Source: Dicaeum eximium
Lineage: Eukaryota > Chordata > Aves > Passeriformes > Dicaeidae
Direction: 5' to 3'
Length of the DNA stretch: 64,000 nucleotides
NCBI GenBank assembly: GCA_013396995.1
Contig: VWZP01010268.1
Coordinates: forward strand, 741,432-805,431
Both the position numbers and the translations under genes were made by a program. Shown here piece by piece: positions 1-14,000 of this stretch. Each line of letters opens with the position of its first letter. Position 1 is the stretch's first letter. The notes below the pieces were generated by a model. The model had not been told where the DNA came from. It saw only the letters and a list, made by a program, of their open reading frames with translations, and made no database searches.

Positions 1-37
<37 letters not shown>

Positions 38-320
38 GAAAAAGAAAAAGAAAAGGAAGCAAACAGCAAATAAAAACATTTCCAAAAGATTCAGAAGCTT
101 AATGCTTTGAATTTTAGAGCAAAAAATAAAAAACAAACACTCCCACCCTCTGGAAAAGAAAAAAAAAAATATTTTGAAAGTAAAGATACTCAAATGTCTT
201 AAAAAAAGGTACTTAAAACCCCAGTGCTAAATATCAATGTGAAATAGATTTTTATACGTTTTTGTGGGAAAAACCACCAACAAACATACCAACCAAAACA
301 AAAAACAAACCCAAAAGCCT
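1..320. repeat. A-rich low-complexity start of window
   Basis: The window opens with a pure poly(A) run of 32 bases, followed by A/G-rich sequence. A tract made only of A and C with few other bases lies at about 269-317. There is no open frame. The poly(A) could be the tail of a retrotransposed sequence or a simple repeat; the element it would belong to lies outside the window. Confidence 0.75.
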
Positions 321-2039
321 TCTATAAACAGTTCTTACGGAAGAGACACTATTTTTCCATCCACACCAGGGCATCATCACTTTGTGCCACCACAGATTCA
401 AGGAAAAGTATTCCTTCTGTTAACCATCACAAAGTATGGATAGTTGGAGTTGAACACTTTGGCTGCAGCTGGAGTATTACAGCTTTCAGCAACACCCTGT
501 ACTGTTCTTTGTCATAAGAACAGCTAAAATCAGGAGAATAGCACATTGCAGAGCAAGCCTAGAGCTCTTCAGAGGACAGCCTGCTTCAAAGGCTTCTTCT
601 CTCTCCTATGTACTCTGTTCAGAGTCCATTTCAGAGCTGCTGTCAAGGGGAATTTGAGGGACATGGCCATGATTCTCTCAGAATCAGGACCATGAGTAAG
701 TTGGTTATCAGTTTGCTTATACATTACTGTCTTCTTACCCCTCCATTTCAGACACGTGCTTTGTGCTGCATCACGTCTTTTTTAAGAACTCACAAAAGGC
801 AGCGACTTTAAACGATTTATTACAGCACAAGTACTTAAGCAAAAGATTAAACTTTTAATCTTCAGCATTTGGTTGACAGTAGTTTGGCTGAAATGTCAAA
901 CAAATTGCTTGAGTGTGTTTCCCAAGCTCTCAGTTCTCCAGAAAATGAAGTAAAAAAGCACTCTGAAGGCCAGAGTTGGCCCACAAGGAGAGGTTAATAT
1001 AATGGCAGAAAAAAAAATCACATTTAAGCTTTTGTAAGGTAAAATCCTGACACAACTTAATAATTGGCTATTTTTCTGTTTAACTACTCCTAGCAGATCT
1101 TTGCACAGCATTAGATTAACAAGTTCTGTTTTTACAGTAGTTTATTCACCACTGTGTCTTAAAACTTTTTGCAAATGAGTCAGTTATGTGGTGGCAAGTG
1201 AACATCAGATGAGCTCAGAGCAAGAACATAGTGTAAAACAGCCAGTTTTATTTCTTTTTTATAGTGGTCACTTATCTTACAGGAAAACCTTAAAGTTCTC
1301 TTTAAACAGGAGAAACGGGTGTGGAGGTTTTCGGTTTCATATTCCATTTACTGAGATGTATCTCTATCCCTTTCCTTTCTCATCCAGCAACACAACTTAG
1401 GGTCATGTGCTGTGTAAATGACTAAATTTTTTTTTTCCTAAGTCAAAATGACCACAGGAAAACAAGGACTTAAGGGTCCAGAATAATTTTAATATAGACA
1501 AAGTCAGACTTGTGGTTTTGGCAGATGCATAAATGAAAAAGAAAAGTCTAATTGAATGGATCTTTAATGTCAAGTGGTACACTTCAGATTGAGTCAGTGA
1601 AAAGACATGGAAATCTTTCTTCTGGTATCTCTGAATTCAGTTCAAAGCACTGAGACTTTCAGAAGCATGGCACCGGCAATTTTCTTGGCACTTTTCTCTT
1701 TCCTGCAGCATCCTTGACACTGTTTTTTCCCTATTTCATACCATGGACCAATAACGTGGTGAGCTGCAGATTTGCATGTTGGGAGGACTTTCTGGGTTGG
1801 AGCAGTCACCTTCTCTTACTCACTGTCATCCCTTACATTCCTCCAGCTCCCCTTACCCTTCATGCTGAAAGCAATACCATTTCTCTCTCATGAGAGTGCC
1901 TGACAGTGAAATTCCCGACTGACTCCCCTTGGAGGTATAGGAATATGTTGTCTATGAACCAGCCTAATGGACAACAAAAAACAGTTTGAAAGGAGCTTCT
2001 GTGTAGCACTTCTTGACAAACCTGGTGGAAGTTGGTGTT
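321..2039. other. No gene recognised; unique-looking DNA
   Basis: The open frames here are short (up to about 96 codons), carry no recognisable motif and overlap on both strands. No repeat signature, RNA gene or convincing exon with splice sites was seen. Confidence 0.6.
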
Positions 2040-2160
2040 AAAACACCACAAAAACCCAAAAACATCCCCCACCCCCTCCCCCCCCAACACAAAAAAGAAC
2101 AACAACAACAAAAAAGCACCAATACCAACCAAAAAAGCTCCCACCCACAAAAAGAAAACA
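2040..2160. repeat. A/C-only low-complexity tract
   Basis: About 120 bases are almost entirely A and C on the plus strand, including a C run near 2066-2095 and CAA-type repeats near 2100. The strong strand asymmetry suggests a decayed simple repeat. Open frames through it on either strand are composition artefacts. Confidence 0.85.
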
Positions 2161-2296
2161 TTACTCTAAATCTTCTTATGATATCATGGGAAGAAGTACA
2201 TCTAAGTTTAAAACTTGAATTTCCCTGGAATCATTTAACATTTCAGTCTTAAATTTCTTAAAATGCCAAAGAATTTTGTTTTCTGCATATGTCANG

Positions 2297-2663
2297 TTGG
2301 AGCATCTCTCCTATGAGGAAAGGCTGAGGGAGCTGGGCCTTTTCAGAGTTGAGACGACTGAGAAGGGACCTCATCAATGTCTTGGGAGGGTATCAGAGGA
2401 TGGATCCAGCTCTTTTTGGTGGTGCTTGGCAGCAGGACAAGAGATAATGGGCAGAAACTGATGCACAGGAAGTTCCACCTGAGCATGAGGAAGAATTTCT
2501 TTACAGTGTGGATTAGCAAGCACAGGAACAGATTGTCCAGAGACGTTGTGGAGCCTCTCTTGCTGGAGGTATTCAAGTATCATCTAGACACAATCTGTGC
2601 CATGGGCTCTAGGACAACCTGACCTAGTCTGTGAATCAGTGATTCTGTGAAATACAGAATTCT
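2297..2663 (+). mobile_element. CR1 non-LTR retrotransposon, 5'-truncated 3' end
   Basis: The block reads as the C-terminal end of CR1 ORF2 plus the 3' terminus. It has a decayed LSYEERLRELGLF-like stretch at the left, then text matching the usual GTTTAGGTTGGA-family neighbourhood (GGAAGTTCCACCTGAGCATG, CCAGAGACGTTGTGGAGCCT, GAGGTATTCAAG). It ends in GTGATTCTGTGAAATACAGA, a decayed form of the terminal octamer repeats. The left end abuts an ambiguous base at 2295. The ORF2 tail has stops and frameshifts, so this is a dead copy. Severe 5' truncation is normal for CR1. Confidence 0.92.
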
Positions 2664-5600
2664 TACAGAGAGTGAACTGATTGTTCTGAGAACTGCAGGG
2701 ACTTAAGGAGACTACAGGTCTCTGGAAAACTAATGGATATTTTAGGTGCTTAGCCTTGCATTTGTAGCATGAAACCTCTGGGTCCTCAATATTATGTCCT
2801 CTTTCAACTTACTGGTTTATTTATAAAATAAATATAATGGACTGAAATCATAGGTAGAAAGAAACATGCAGTAAATAGACTGTTGATTTGTGAAGAGATG
2901 TTTGAGCACTATTTTTAATGAAAGGATGTATTAAAGATCAATCTTTATTGCAACCAGCTGCACAGCTCTTTAATTGACTCCTTTGGTGTGATTTTCAGAA
3001 AGTGGCTGTGCTCTAGTTTTTTCATTTCAAAAACAGAGGCCTTATTAGAAGGTCTTTGCAAACAGCCTTTTTTCTGTTGTTATCCAGAAATCAGCTAGAT
3101 TTCTTGCCTCATACGTCTGTGTTCAAAGTAGCTCTGGTGCCATACCAGAGCATCTTACTCCTGTTTCACTTATTTTAATAGAGTTTGAAAGCTGAGACTG
3201 TCAAAGTTGGTAGGTGTACAGCTGCCATTTTTACCCCAAACCACCCTGCAGTTCAAGATATGATGGTAGGTTTTGGAGATGATTCCTGCCTTAACAGGAC
3301 CATCCTGAGACACTAGCATCCATCCCATCTTCCAAAACTTTTAAAAAATAAGGTGATTAAATATATCAGAACTGAATACAGAAGATTTGCAAGCTATTTT
3401 CTACATCTCTCAAATATTTCTACTTTGGCAAACACAAAATCTTTAGAATCTGATCCTTAGAAACCACTACTATTCCTTCAGACTCTTTGATGCCTTTCAA
3501 AAGATTTCTCTTCATCAAGAGTTAAAATCTATCTGAATTACTTTGCAAGTCCTGGGAGGGTAACTGGAAAGTAAATCTATGCTGCCTACTCCAGTGTATA
3601 TTAATTAACCTTTTCTAAAGAAAACTTCTATACTGATGGAATAGGGAAGTCATAGGACTGGTAAGGGAAAGAATAAGAAATCAGTTCAGAAACAATTCTG
3701 TGTTTTGACCTCTCTGAAGGTTTCATTTAGCCCTAAGTTCCACTTTGTTTTCTGCCTGTTCTCTGATTCTTATGTAACTCTAATCTTTTCCTCAGGGATT
3801 AATTTTCTTAATTTGAGGAACACTGAGTTAGTGCTTTGCTTTCCACAAGTTCAATTTTATAATGCAAACTGTTTTTCTCCATTTATATGACTCTAAAATA
3901 TGAATTTTTATTGCTGTTGTTGTTTTTATTATTAATTGCAAGAAGCTCTTTACAAAAACACTTAGTATCAGATACTTTTGAATTAGGGTAATAATTAAGA
4001 AGAAATATACTTGTCATTTTGACAGTACATGAAAGCTGAAGTACATACTCATCCACATGACTGACTTGACTCATCAAAATCAAAACACACCCTTTCTGTA
4101 AGACTATCTTTAGCTCTCAACATGTGTTACTATAGAAATGGTATCCACACTCATCTGTTCTTCTTCGGCAATTTTAAACCCCTTTAATTCACGGATTATC
4201 ATAAGCTTCCAAGGGAGGTTAACCTCCTCTATCTCTAAAGATTTGAAAATCCAAAGGCAGCTAGATTGTCTTTTACTTACTGCTACAGTAACTAGGGTGC
4301 CTGAAACTGACTTTTGTGTTAGTCTTGAAATTGTTTGGATCAAACATAACAATATATAATTAATTAACATTATTAGCTATTTATTGAGTGTTCAGCAGTG
4401 AACTTTTCTTTCTTGGAAAGATAGTGATAAACTACCTGGACACCTGCAGAATTTCTTATCTGTTTTCCCAACAAGAATCAGCTTATACAGTCCCCTTAGC
4501 AACTGCAGATCAGCTTTTCTGGTGTAGATTCTAAAGAGTAAGGCTGTAGCATACATCACAGTTCCTCCAACAGTATTAGGCTAAAAAATTAATCTTTCCT
4601 GTGTAGATTTCTAATTTATAGCTATTTTAGGTTATCATAAGAACCAGTTTAAAAGTGGAGCTGGGAGTAATATTAAACCAAGTGGAAATATTTTTCATTT
4701 AAGCAAAGATAAAGGAAAAAATATTTTGAGTTTGTAGACTGCTGATTGCCTAGCATCTTCAAATGAAATAGCACTGTAGTATTTGTTAAGTCTTAAGAAA
4801 ATTTTGTTTAATTTTCAGGCATTAAAAATCTCATTAAACTCAAGTTATCCTTGATAGTATAGCTCACACATTTAAAGGTGGAAGAGATTATTATGGGAAG
4901 ATTGCAGCTCCCTTGGAAAAAATTCCTAAATCTGTGTGCTAATAAGTTAGACTGATAAAAAGATTAAAAAGCATCTCAGAGAAGAGAACAATACACCCTC
5001 TGATTAGGCTTGGATTTACAGCTACCCTGTGGAGTTTCTAATCAGAACACATTCAGGTTGCCCTTTATTTGTAGTGTCATGGTTTTGAGCCCAAACCGAA
5101 TTATTTTATTTTCTCCTTCTGTTACTTCATCATTTATTTTCTCCCCAGGATGATATGCCTAATATTCTTTAATAAAGTCAGCAGAAGATGTGAGGGCAGA
5201 TCTTTAGATGCTGTGAATTTATTACCATCATCTTCTTACTCCTCATCAAGGAGCAGGCTTACTCCTCTCTGACCTCATACTTCTTGCAGCCAAAGACTGC
5301 TTGATGTGACCTGACTTAGCTTAATTGTAGTTGATGTGTTTTTCAAGGTAGGCAGTCACTGTAACTTGAGAGTGTAATTTCTAGAAAATAGTATCTCTGG
5401 TGGAGACTATGTTTTCCCCAGAAGGGCATTTGTACCGAAGCAAATAAATATTTTATGCTATTAGTTGCTTAGGAAGCTTGGCTTTTTTAGTTTCTGAAGA
5501 AAAAATAATTGCTCTATCTAATTTCCTACCAAAATGGAAATCCATTGCCGTGTATTTTTAAGCTGAAAATAAGCATTTGGACTTTATTACTAACATAATC

Positions 5601-6919
5601 AACCTAGTTTTTTCGCCTTCTAAAATCAGGTTCTTCCAAAGCATGCCACTTCCTCAGGGCAGGTCACTGCAGTCTTCAGTGTAGTGATCCTTTTCTGTCC
5701 CAAGGCGGAATAGGTGAAATTAAAGGGCATGACTAATTAATGCAGCAACTTCTACATATAGCAATACATCAGAGTGCTTTGACTCTCTACTTTCTAGGGG
5801 TTTTTTTAATGTTGGTCTCTTTTATCCTTTCAAGCATACTAGCAGTGCACATTTGAGGATCAGGAATATTTCTGAGTAAGGAGGACATCTCATAATATTT
5901 ATTTGTCTGGTTCTTCTAGTTTTTTGTAATGTCATTTGAGGATGGTTCTTGTCGATTGTTTTATCTGCCCTCTCTGAAGAGGGGTTCACTCCATATCCAT
6001 TTTTGGAGGTAGGCTCATGCTAAATGGTGTAATCTAAGCTGCAGGGTAGGGAAAGAGCTGAAGTGTTTTCTGCACCCTATCTTGAGACCTGCCTTTTTTA
6101 TCTCTTGCGGACTGGATCTGGAAAAAGCTCAACTGCTGCAACTTAGATCATCATCAGTTCTCTTGATGTGGTGTTTTCCTGAATCACAGACGCTTTTGAG
6201 AGAGAGCTACTCAGATTTACTTTGCCTTAAACCTTGAAAGGTGATTTTGTTCCTCCTTTTTTCATTTTCTTTTTAATCCGGTTATAACAGAGAGGAAAAA
6301 GAAATACATTTAGGAGAAAAAATAAATTACATTACACAGTTATAGCTGAAAGGACATTGGGACAGCAGAAAACTCTAAGTATAATTATTTGCCATTGATA
6401 GGAGCATCAACTGATCAAGTGGTATATGAATGTGCAGTGTTACAGATGTGGTCCAGGCAGAGTAAGATGTATTTTTTCCTCAGGTGTACTATTTATAAAA
6501 AAGAGAGAGAGGGACGAGCCTAAATTTGGCAGATGCTGCAAAGAAGTGAGAAGGTACAAACAGAGATTCAGCATCAGGAGCCACAGTTTTATCAGTTGAT
6601 ATAAGCCTCCCCAATTAAGTTGCCTGCGACCAGGACTTATATATCAGCTGTAAATTACACTAGAGCAGGAGCTGCCATACATCAGGGTTATGTTGGTTTA
6701 TTCCCTCAAAACTGCACTTTTTTGGAAATCAAATTAAAGAGGTATCATGGCTTTGAAAAAAAGGATTCGTTAAAATGCAGATGCTACCTGTGCATGCCAA
6801 CGTAGCATTTTATTTTAAAAGCCAGTTGCCAGCTGGTTGTGGGGTGAGTGAGTGTCACCTGGGTTTGAGCTGTGAGGAATATCAAGATGTGGCACAGGAC
6901 TGGTCTAAACTGTGGAGGC
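2664..6919. other. No gene recognised; AT-rich unique DNA
   Basis: This is about 4.2 kb with frequent stops in all frames. The longest open stretches are below 90 codons and none resembles a known domain. No RNA gene, tandem array or transposon end was recognised. Confidence 0.6.
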
Positions 6920-7065
6920 ACCAAGGTGGGAAGTGACCTCTTGAGACTGACCATTCCAACACCCCTGCTGGGAGTGGTCATCTTTAATTTAGGTACAAGC
7001 CATTATAGATTCAAAGGCATCCTACAGCACAAGTCCTACATAACAGCTTCTGGCAAACCTTAGCA
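6920..7065 (-). mobile_element. Possible decayed CR1 3'-end fragment
   Basis: The plus strand reads AAGGTGGGAAGTGACCTCTT, then CCATTCCAACACCCCTGCTG. This resembles the reverse complement of the CR1 3' region (the 'GGAAGGGACCTCTGGAGATCATC...CAACCCCCCTGC' phrase seen in many bird CR1 copies). The terminal octamer repeat is not visible and the similarity fades by about 7060. It could be chance or a very old copy. Confidence 0.35.
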
Positions 7066-9162
7066 ACTGGGGAAATAGACAAGAAACAGAAAACAAAGCA
7101 AGTTAAAGTAAGTAATTTACACTACTCACATCCTGTGGAATCAATGGCTCAGCCACCATTTGAATAAGGAGCATTATTTTTGTAGGTGTTTTTAGGGATA
7201 AAAGAGTGGGACAGGAAATTGCATTCTCAGACAATTACTGAAACTCCACAAGAGAGAGTACTCAGGATTTGACAGGAGTTATGAGAAGAATCAGTAATTT
7301 ACCTTTAAAGCTGACTCAAGATGTGCATTGATGTCCAGTTCTCCAGTATGGGATGTTCATGTTCCAACTTTCTCAAACTCTGGCAGCAGATACATTTCAT
7401 CACTTATCCTCTCCCACTTGGTCTCCTGCACAGGTAAATCTCTGAGCCACTGTGCCCCAGGCTGAAATTCCCATGACTCAACCTGGTAAAGAGAGAAAGT
7501 TTATTTCCAGAAGATATCTTCATCACAACAAGATTCTAGAAGCCTTGAGGCATTTTACTGAAGGGGTTTGCAGTAGTAATTACACTTCAGTTATACGTGA
7601 AGTTAATCTGGGGCAAGGACAAGTCTCAGTGCTAGCTGTATTAAAACTGGGGCCTTTTCTTACTGAGCCATCCAAATGGATGTTAACAAAGTCAATAGTA
7701 TACACTTGTACACAGTCATCCAAAGTTTAAAGATTAAAATTGTATCTGGTGGATTGATATGATTTTTGTTTAAACCAGAAAGAAAGCTTGAAACTGCATT
7801 TACCCACAGTTTGACTTTAATCTTTTATGGGCAGAAATGAATCTGAGGGTGTTGCAGGTACTTTGCTGTTGAGAAATTGTTTTCTTAATGTTTGCTATCT
7901 GTGAAGCTAGGTGCTAGGCCTGCTTGAAGCCATACTGAAGAAAAGAATATTGAAATAATTTTGTTTAAAAATTTTATAAAGATCATGATGGATGAAAATT
8001 GATTTCCTGCCTGAATCAAGGAACAAGAAAGACTTCTTCTTTCCCTTTTTAACATCTGTGCTGGTCTTTAAAAAGTCCAGCTCCTAGAGTCCGTTACTAC
8101 AGTTCCCTGCTTTTATTTCCTTCATTTTTCAAAGTTAACCTATCCATATGCTTTGGGAGAAAAGCTTGACAATACGCATCTTAAGCTCAACAGTATGTAT
8201 CTTAAACTCCCTGGGCTTAGGAAAACAAAACAAGTATGCCTGTGCCTTCAGAGACTGATTACTGTCCATGTCAGACTGCTCCAACAGCCCGGAGCCAGAG
8301 AGGCTGAAACTGTCCCAAGAAGAGGGAAATCTGGCTGCAATATGCAGCACAGTGGCACAGCAACTTCTCAGAGCAAGAGCAGGGGGGAAAGACACAGAAA
8401 GGACATTTGTCATAGCTAACCAAGTATGCCTGAGTTATATTTTAATTTAGTGGGCTGATGGGGTGTTTTAAGCAAAGGACTTGACACAAAACAGACTCTC
8501 CCCATGCTCTGCTTCCCCATGGATTTAAAAGGATCCTGCTATTTTTCACCCTTGTTTTCCACCTCTTTGTACTGTTTCTGACTTTTTTTCACTGTTCATC
8601 TCTTTTCCATGCTTTTCTCTGCTTTTTCAAATCCTCTCAGTGAGATGCTTGCTTTCAGTTTTGTCTTCCCTTGCAGATCCTGCTATGTAGATGTCTTCTT
8701 CTCAAGCTCTCTTGTTTATAAATCCATTCCAAGGGCTTTAAAATGGCCTAAGGAGAGAAGCAAAGTTTACCTGTTGGCAGCAATGGCACTTTACATGGGA
8801 CAATAACTTCTCATTTTTTATTAACTGATACTAAACCTTGGTAAACTTCCTGTGTCACATCTTTGGTTAGTCTCAGGAAACATAATGTGCCTCTGCAAGG
8901 CTTCTCTCTGCAGAAGCTCAGGAGTTGGTCAGAACTGGTGTATTAACCCCTGTTCGTGCCTTGCCATGTGCAAATTAAAATAGTGTAACACCTGAAGACA
9001 GCAGGGGACACAGGTACCTTTACAAAGCACTCCCTGCCCAGTTCTATGTTGGTCTCACACAGTCTGTCCCAAAACTTTACATTTGTCCTCCCTTGTAACA
9101 AGATTCCTCAGCACAGTTGGGGGATGACAAAAAGAAAAAGTAAACAGCTGGATATTTCTGGA
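7066..9162. other. No gene recognised
   Basis: Short unassigned open frames occur on both strands, for example 92 codons at 7452-7730 without an ATG start and 92 codons at 8135-8413 on the minus strand. None has a motif or a paired set of splice sites that would make it a credible exon. Confidence 0.55.
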
Positions 9163-9230
9163 GACAACCAAACCAAACCAAAATGAAACAAAATACAACA
9201 AAACACACAAAAACCTGCCAATAACAACCA
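9163..9230. repeat. A/C-rich low-complexity tract
   Basis: Imperfect CCAAA/ACAAAA repeats occur on the plus strand with almost no G or T. The composition matches the tract at 2040-2160. Confidence 0.8.
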
Positions 9231-9480
9231 AGCTGTAGTACTGCTTCTCCCTGTGAGAACCTTGCACAAATAGATACAAGGACCCAGTTAAAAATTAATG
9301 TATTCGGCAGAACAAACACTAAGTTAAAGTATTTTTTCATTAGTATAGTCAAAAATTTTGCTTGTAAAACAAAAGGATGATTTTTGTTAATAACCTCAGA
9401 ATTTTATTTTGAAAGTGGCTATGTAATTGATTCTTACTTCTCAAAGTAAACCTATGTTCTGTAAGGTTTAATACCATATT

Positions 9481-9578
9481 TTCAATAATAATATTAATAA
9501 TAAAATATAATAATAATTATTATAATTATAATAGCAACAAAACAATAGCAACCATAAAATTATCATAATAATCTTAAA
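9481..9578. repeat. AT-rich TAA/ATA simple repeat
   Basis: An imperfect trinucleotide-type repeat (AATAATAATATTAATAATA) grades into mixed A/T sequence with a few CAAC interruptions. It is a decayed microsatellite. Confidence 0.88.
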
Positions 9579-10127
9579 AAACAGCTTAACAAAGCTTCTC
9601 TCCATCATGTTTAGGCTTCTAACATTTTGGATGTTCAGGGCAAATTTGAGATTACTCAGACTAGCAGAAATTGTGCGTTATGCAACATTATGCACAGCAT
9701 ATCTGGATTTTTACTTTATAATTGGCAAAACAATTTAAACCAAGTATGTATGATATACTTTTATATCTGAAGATTATTTCACTCAGCTGCTAAGGGCAAC
9801 AGGCAGGGACCTGCCCTCAGATCTATTCTGACTGGTGACTGCTGGGGAGGATGGGGAACGTACAGCAGCAAATGTATGCTGATGAGGTCTCTCCAAGTAG
9901 CCTTTTACATTTGCCACCAGTGGACACAAAGTACAGGACTACACAGTTGCTGTGATTCAGAATGCATTTTCCATATTACATATTTACTTTGCTAATAGGA
10001 TAAGGACTAAATTTTCACTTTGAGATCCTTAGATGAAATGATTGTTAGTCTCAGTGCAACCGTCACCACCAGATGGTAGCGTTAAAGTCTTATTTGGTAT
10101 GGAAATATTTCAGAGTATTTCCAAGGA

Positions 10128-10186
10128 TTTTTTTTTTTGTGTGTGTGGGTTTCTTTTGTGTATGTGTGTATGTGTGTGTGTTTTGC
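10128..10186. repeat. T run followed by TG microsatellite
   Basis: A run of T at 10128-10138 passes into GTGTGTGTG, is interrupted by GGGTTTCTTTTG, and continues as TATGTGTG repeats. It is a length-variable simple repeat. Confidence 0.88.
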
Positions 10187-13100
10187 AGAACGCTTTTGCT
10201 TTGTTTAAGTGTAAATCACAGAAAGAACCAAAGGAACTTTTAAAAATTTAGGCTGTTGGGTTAAGAAATATTAGTAACTTGCATTGTAGAGGTACTCAAC
10301 TGTATGAATTCTAGTCCACAGCTGAGATGTACCAGAGATAAATAAAACTTTACATGAAACATCCGTTCTCCATGTTTCTTACTTGCTCTCCTGTACAGTG
10401 AGCAGAACTATGAGACCTGCAAGTAGGGCAGCAATAGGAAGCTTGGGGGCTTCCCCTCTGTGCTTTTACTTTGTGCTGTTTTCAGATTGTATTTTGTGGC
10501 CTCATCTGTGCTCCTTGCAGAATACCTGCTGCAGTTGTGCTTCCTCTTCTGTGGTGTAAATGTGTCTTTAGGGAATTATCATAACATCAGTTTCAACTTG
10601 TATTCCTGAGGTTAAAATCTCTGCTCCTGCATAGAGAAGGGGACACTCTGCTAACAAATACCCCTCAGTTACATACTGATACATATTTTTGTTCTCCTAC
10701 TGCCTGAATTCCAGTAAGATCTGTATACTCTCTTTAGGTCCTGCATGTCATAACAGTGCTACTTGGTATCCATTCCTCTACAGCGGACAGAGAATTCTGG
10801 AGAAGTGAAGGCATCATGTAAAACTGTTTTGAAATGCTCTAATCAATGCAATTAATTTTTTTTCAAGTTAATTTTTTGGTTGAGGTTTTTGTTCTGTACC
10901 AGTTTTGACCTATTTGTTGGCTGTAACAGGCTTTGAGGAAAGCCATCACCCATGGATTAGTGGCATTATTGATTTTAGGCATGTAAATGGACAATATGCA
11001 TCAAGGCATTTCGGCTTGCAGTCACCTTTTTCCTCATGACATGTCAATGCTATCTGTGAAGGAAAAGCATCTTTATAATTACTCCCCATCTCATCACAAT
11101 TCTGATGAGCGCTTAGGTTTGCAAAGGAGTGCTTAATTTAGGAAAAAATCCACTTCTTTTTTTTCAGTAAGAATTCAATTCTCTAGATAGCTATCAAAAT
11201 CTCTTATATGTTCCTTTTAGAAGGAGACCAAAAGAACAACAGAAAGTATATCCTATTGTAGTTTAGTCATAATATGTTTTACTGCCTTGGGCTAGGTATT
11301 TACATCGATTTGGGGGTGAAAAATTTTCCATTATAATTTTAGAGTCATCCCACAGCAGTTTTGAACTCTATGCATGACTAGATTCTTGATTTGCTGCAAG
11401 GGTTTGCAAATAGGAGTGGAACAAGACAAGGTGACCTACCCACTCCTGCATTTTGTGAGCTGGCTATTGCTGCCTCAGCACCAGGACCACTGTTTCACTG
11501 AAGGTCTGAATGGCTAGTCCTTAAATTAACAGATCAATAATTATCCCTCAAAATGAAAAAAAACCCACTTGATCTTCTCTCTCTTCCCTCTCCCAGATCT
11601 GGCCCTGGCACACATTTTGCACTCAGCCTGCCTGATGTCATCAACCCCAGATCCCATGTCCTTCTGTTATGATGATGTTTATTCAGATGTGTTCCAGCTA
11701 CTCATAGCAGGAGTCATGTGTTCTTGTTCATGTCCCTGGTAAGCTGTACACACACATAAGGAAATTTTCTGCCACTGGAAGCTTGCTGACCTATAGCCAG
11801 GTGGCTTATAACTACAAAGTATCCTTTCAGATTTCTCAAAGTTAAGGTAAAATTACAAGATTTCATCTTCTTCCTTTTGTATTTTGAGAAAGTTGGTTGT
11901 TTTTTTTTTTTAATCCCCACATTTTCAGTCACAATTCAAGTTTAGTAATCTGTTCTTTATTGCCCTCAAGAGGAAGTATGGTTTTGGATTTTAGTGTCAG
12001 ACTCTAACATGAAAGATTTAGGCATTACCAATAAAAGGCAAGCTTGTAATTCTTACAATAATTTCAATGAAAACCACTGGCTGCATGGGAGTTCATGAAG
12101 ATTTAAAAAAAATATAGAAAGAAAACTAAAAAACCTATTACACTCCTCAAGGAGGGAAAGCAATCCTCTTATCAAGGGGGAAAGCAATCCACACTGGAGA
12201 TAATAGTAAAAAAAATGCATTTCATGGCTCTGCCAAATGATATGTGCACATCAACACTGAAAGTTGTGGCTCCAACTAGTTTATTTGCTGATGGTCTGGG
12301 GGAAAATGAGGACTCAGTTTGAATGGGGTTTCCCAGGTCCTGAACAGGTTTTATAGGAGCTATCCAATTTCAGAACCGGAACCAAATAAAATCTTGCTCA
12401 GGATTTGTGATAATATCTACCTCTAGTTTTATATATTCTTACCCAGCCCAAAAAAAAAAAAATAATTAATGAGACCAAATAGCTGGGCAATGTAAAAGAA
12501 CTGGTGCAAAGGTTGTCCAAAATTTCCTAGAAAGGAGACAGATCCTAGAACAAGCTGCATTTGTCAAAAATGCATTTGGAGGTTCTACAGGAAATCCATT
12601 GCATTTCAACTATTAATGTGAATGTGATGCCCTGTGCTTGCATAACAGAGTGGTATAAAATTCTGACACATGTGGTAAAATCTGCCTTCTGTCTCTATCT
12701 GACATAAGACAGAGAGAGGAGGGATGAGATCCCCATCTCATGGGAGGCACGTTGCTATGACAATTTACACCAGCTAAAAATATAGTCATGACTGCTTAAA
12801 AGTCAGGGTAGTAAAAGCAATACCATTCCAAGGTAAAAATGAGCAGTTTATTGGAAGTTCAGAAATGGGTAAATCTGAGAAAGGTTTCTTGACCTTGAGT
12901 TATGTATCTACATTCAAACAATTTCGTCTCTGCAGTGAACAGTGAACAATTAAAAGTTGAAGTTGTATAGAAAATATGTAGGATGTTTGTGGGTTCCTAT
13001 GGTGAATCGCCTGTTTCTGCATTTGCAAGTTTTTTGAGCATGTGAAGAGTATGTGCTAGTTGGTCCCAGAAAGCAGCAATACAATGATGCTGGTCAGAAA

Positions 13101-14000
13101 AGTTAGTCTTCATGGCTATTGGAAGATGTGATGTGACTTTCTCAAGCAGACAAACAAAGATTTGTCTGTGCAAATCATTATGTCATGTCCAAACCAAAAG
13201 TGTGCAGGAACAGCTCTCCAAATCCAAATAGTTTTCCAAATGTCTCTGTCAGTATTTTTACAGTACCATCGTCTGTGGTGTGGGCTGGAGTTCTGGTTCC
13301 TAAATAATTTTTCAGTTGAAAACACAAATGCGGATGTGGCAGGTCACACATACACCTCCTCCTTGTCACAGTGTTTCTTGTGCATGGGTACCATATACTG
13401 CTGGAGAAGACAGAGTTGTTACTTTGCCTCTCTGATGCGGGTAAAGCCAGCAGTGTTTACATGGCCCACGTTCTAGCTCAGACCCTGTGCCTGATTTGCT
13501 GGTGGGTGGGCATAGGTTTCCAGTCCTCAGATGAATCACCATTTGAAGGGATCTGCCTGTGTCTGCTGAATTTCAGGACAAAGTGCAGTACTGTGCCAAG
13601 CAGTGCTCCTCTAATTTGGGATCCCTAACACTGTTTACATCACAACACCCTGTAATTTACTGCAGCTTCAGCTTTCCAGAGACTTATTAAGGGCACATGG
13701 CACTTCCTTTACTATACAAAGTCTACATCCCTAAGGCTGCTTCATTGACATTCAGTCTCATTTTGCCTTCATGCTCTAGTTATAGCAGCAAAACCATGGC
13801 CATTTGGAACAGGCAGTCATTCCAGTGTCAAGGGTCACAGAAGAAAGGCCTCAAATACATGCAAATCCCAGACAATAATGTGTAGCCTGATGCAGGTGTT
13901 ACTTTTACATACTTCTAAATCAGAAAACCAAGACAGATAAATCCTGTAAGTATGCCCAGGATATTTTAGTGACACTTTTTTACCATTTTTGCCTGTTTGG
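10187..14000. other. No gene recognised; one short tandem duplication
   Basis: About 3.8 kb without a convincing gene. A 25-base-period tandem duplication sits at 12147-12190: TCAAGGAGGGAAAGCAATCC is followed by TCAAGGGGGAAAGCAATCC. A 104-codon plus-strand frame at 13162-13476 is overlapped by open frames on the opposite strand and has no recognisable domain. Confidence 0.55.
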
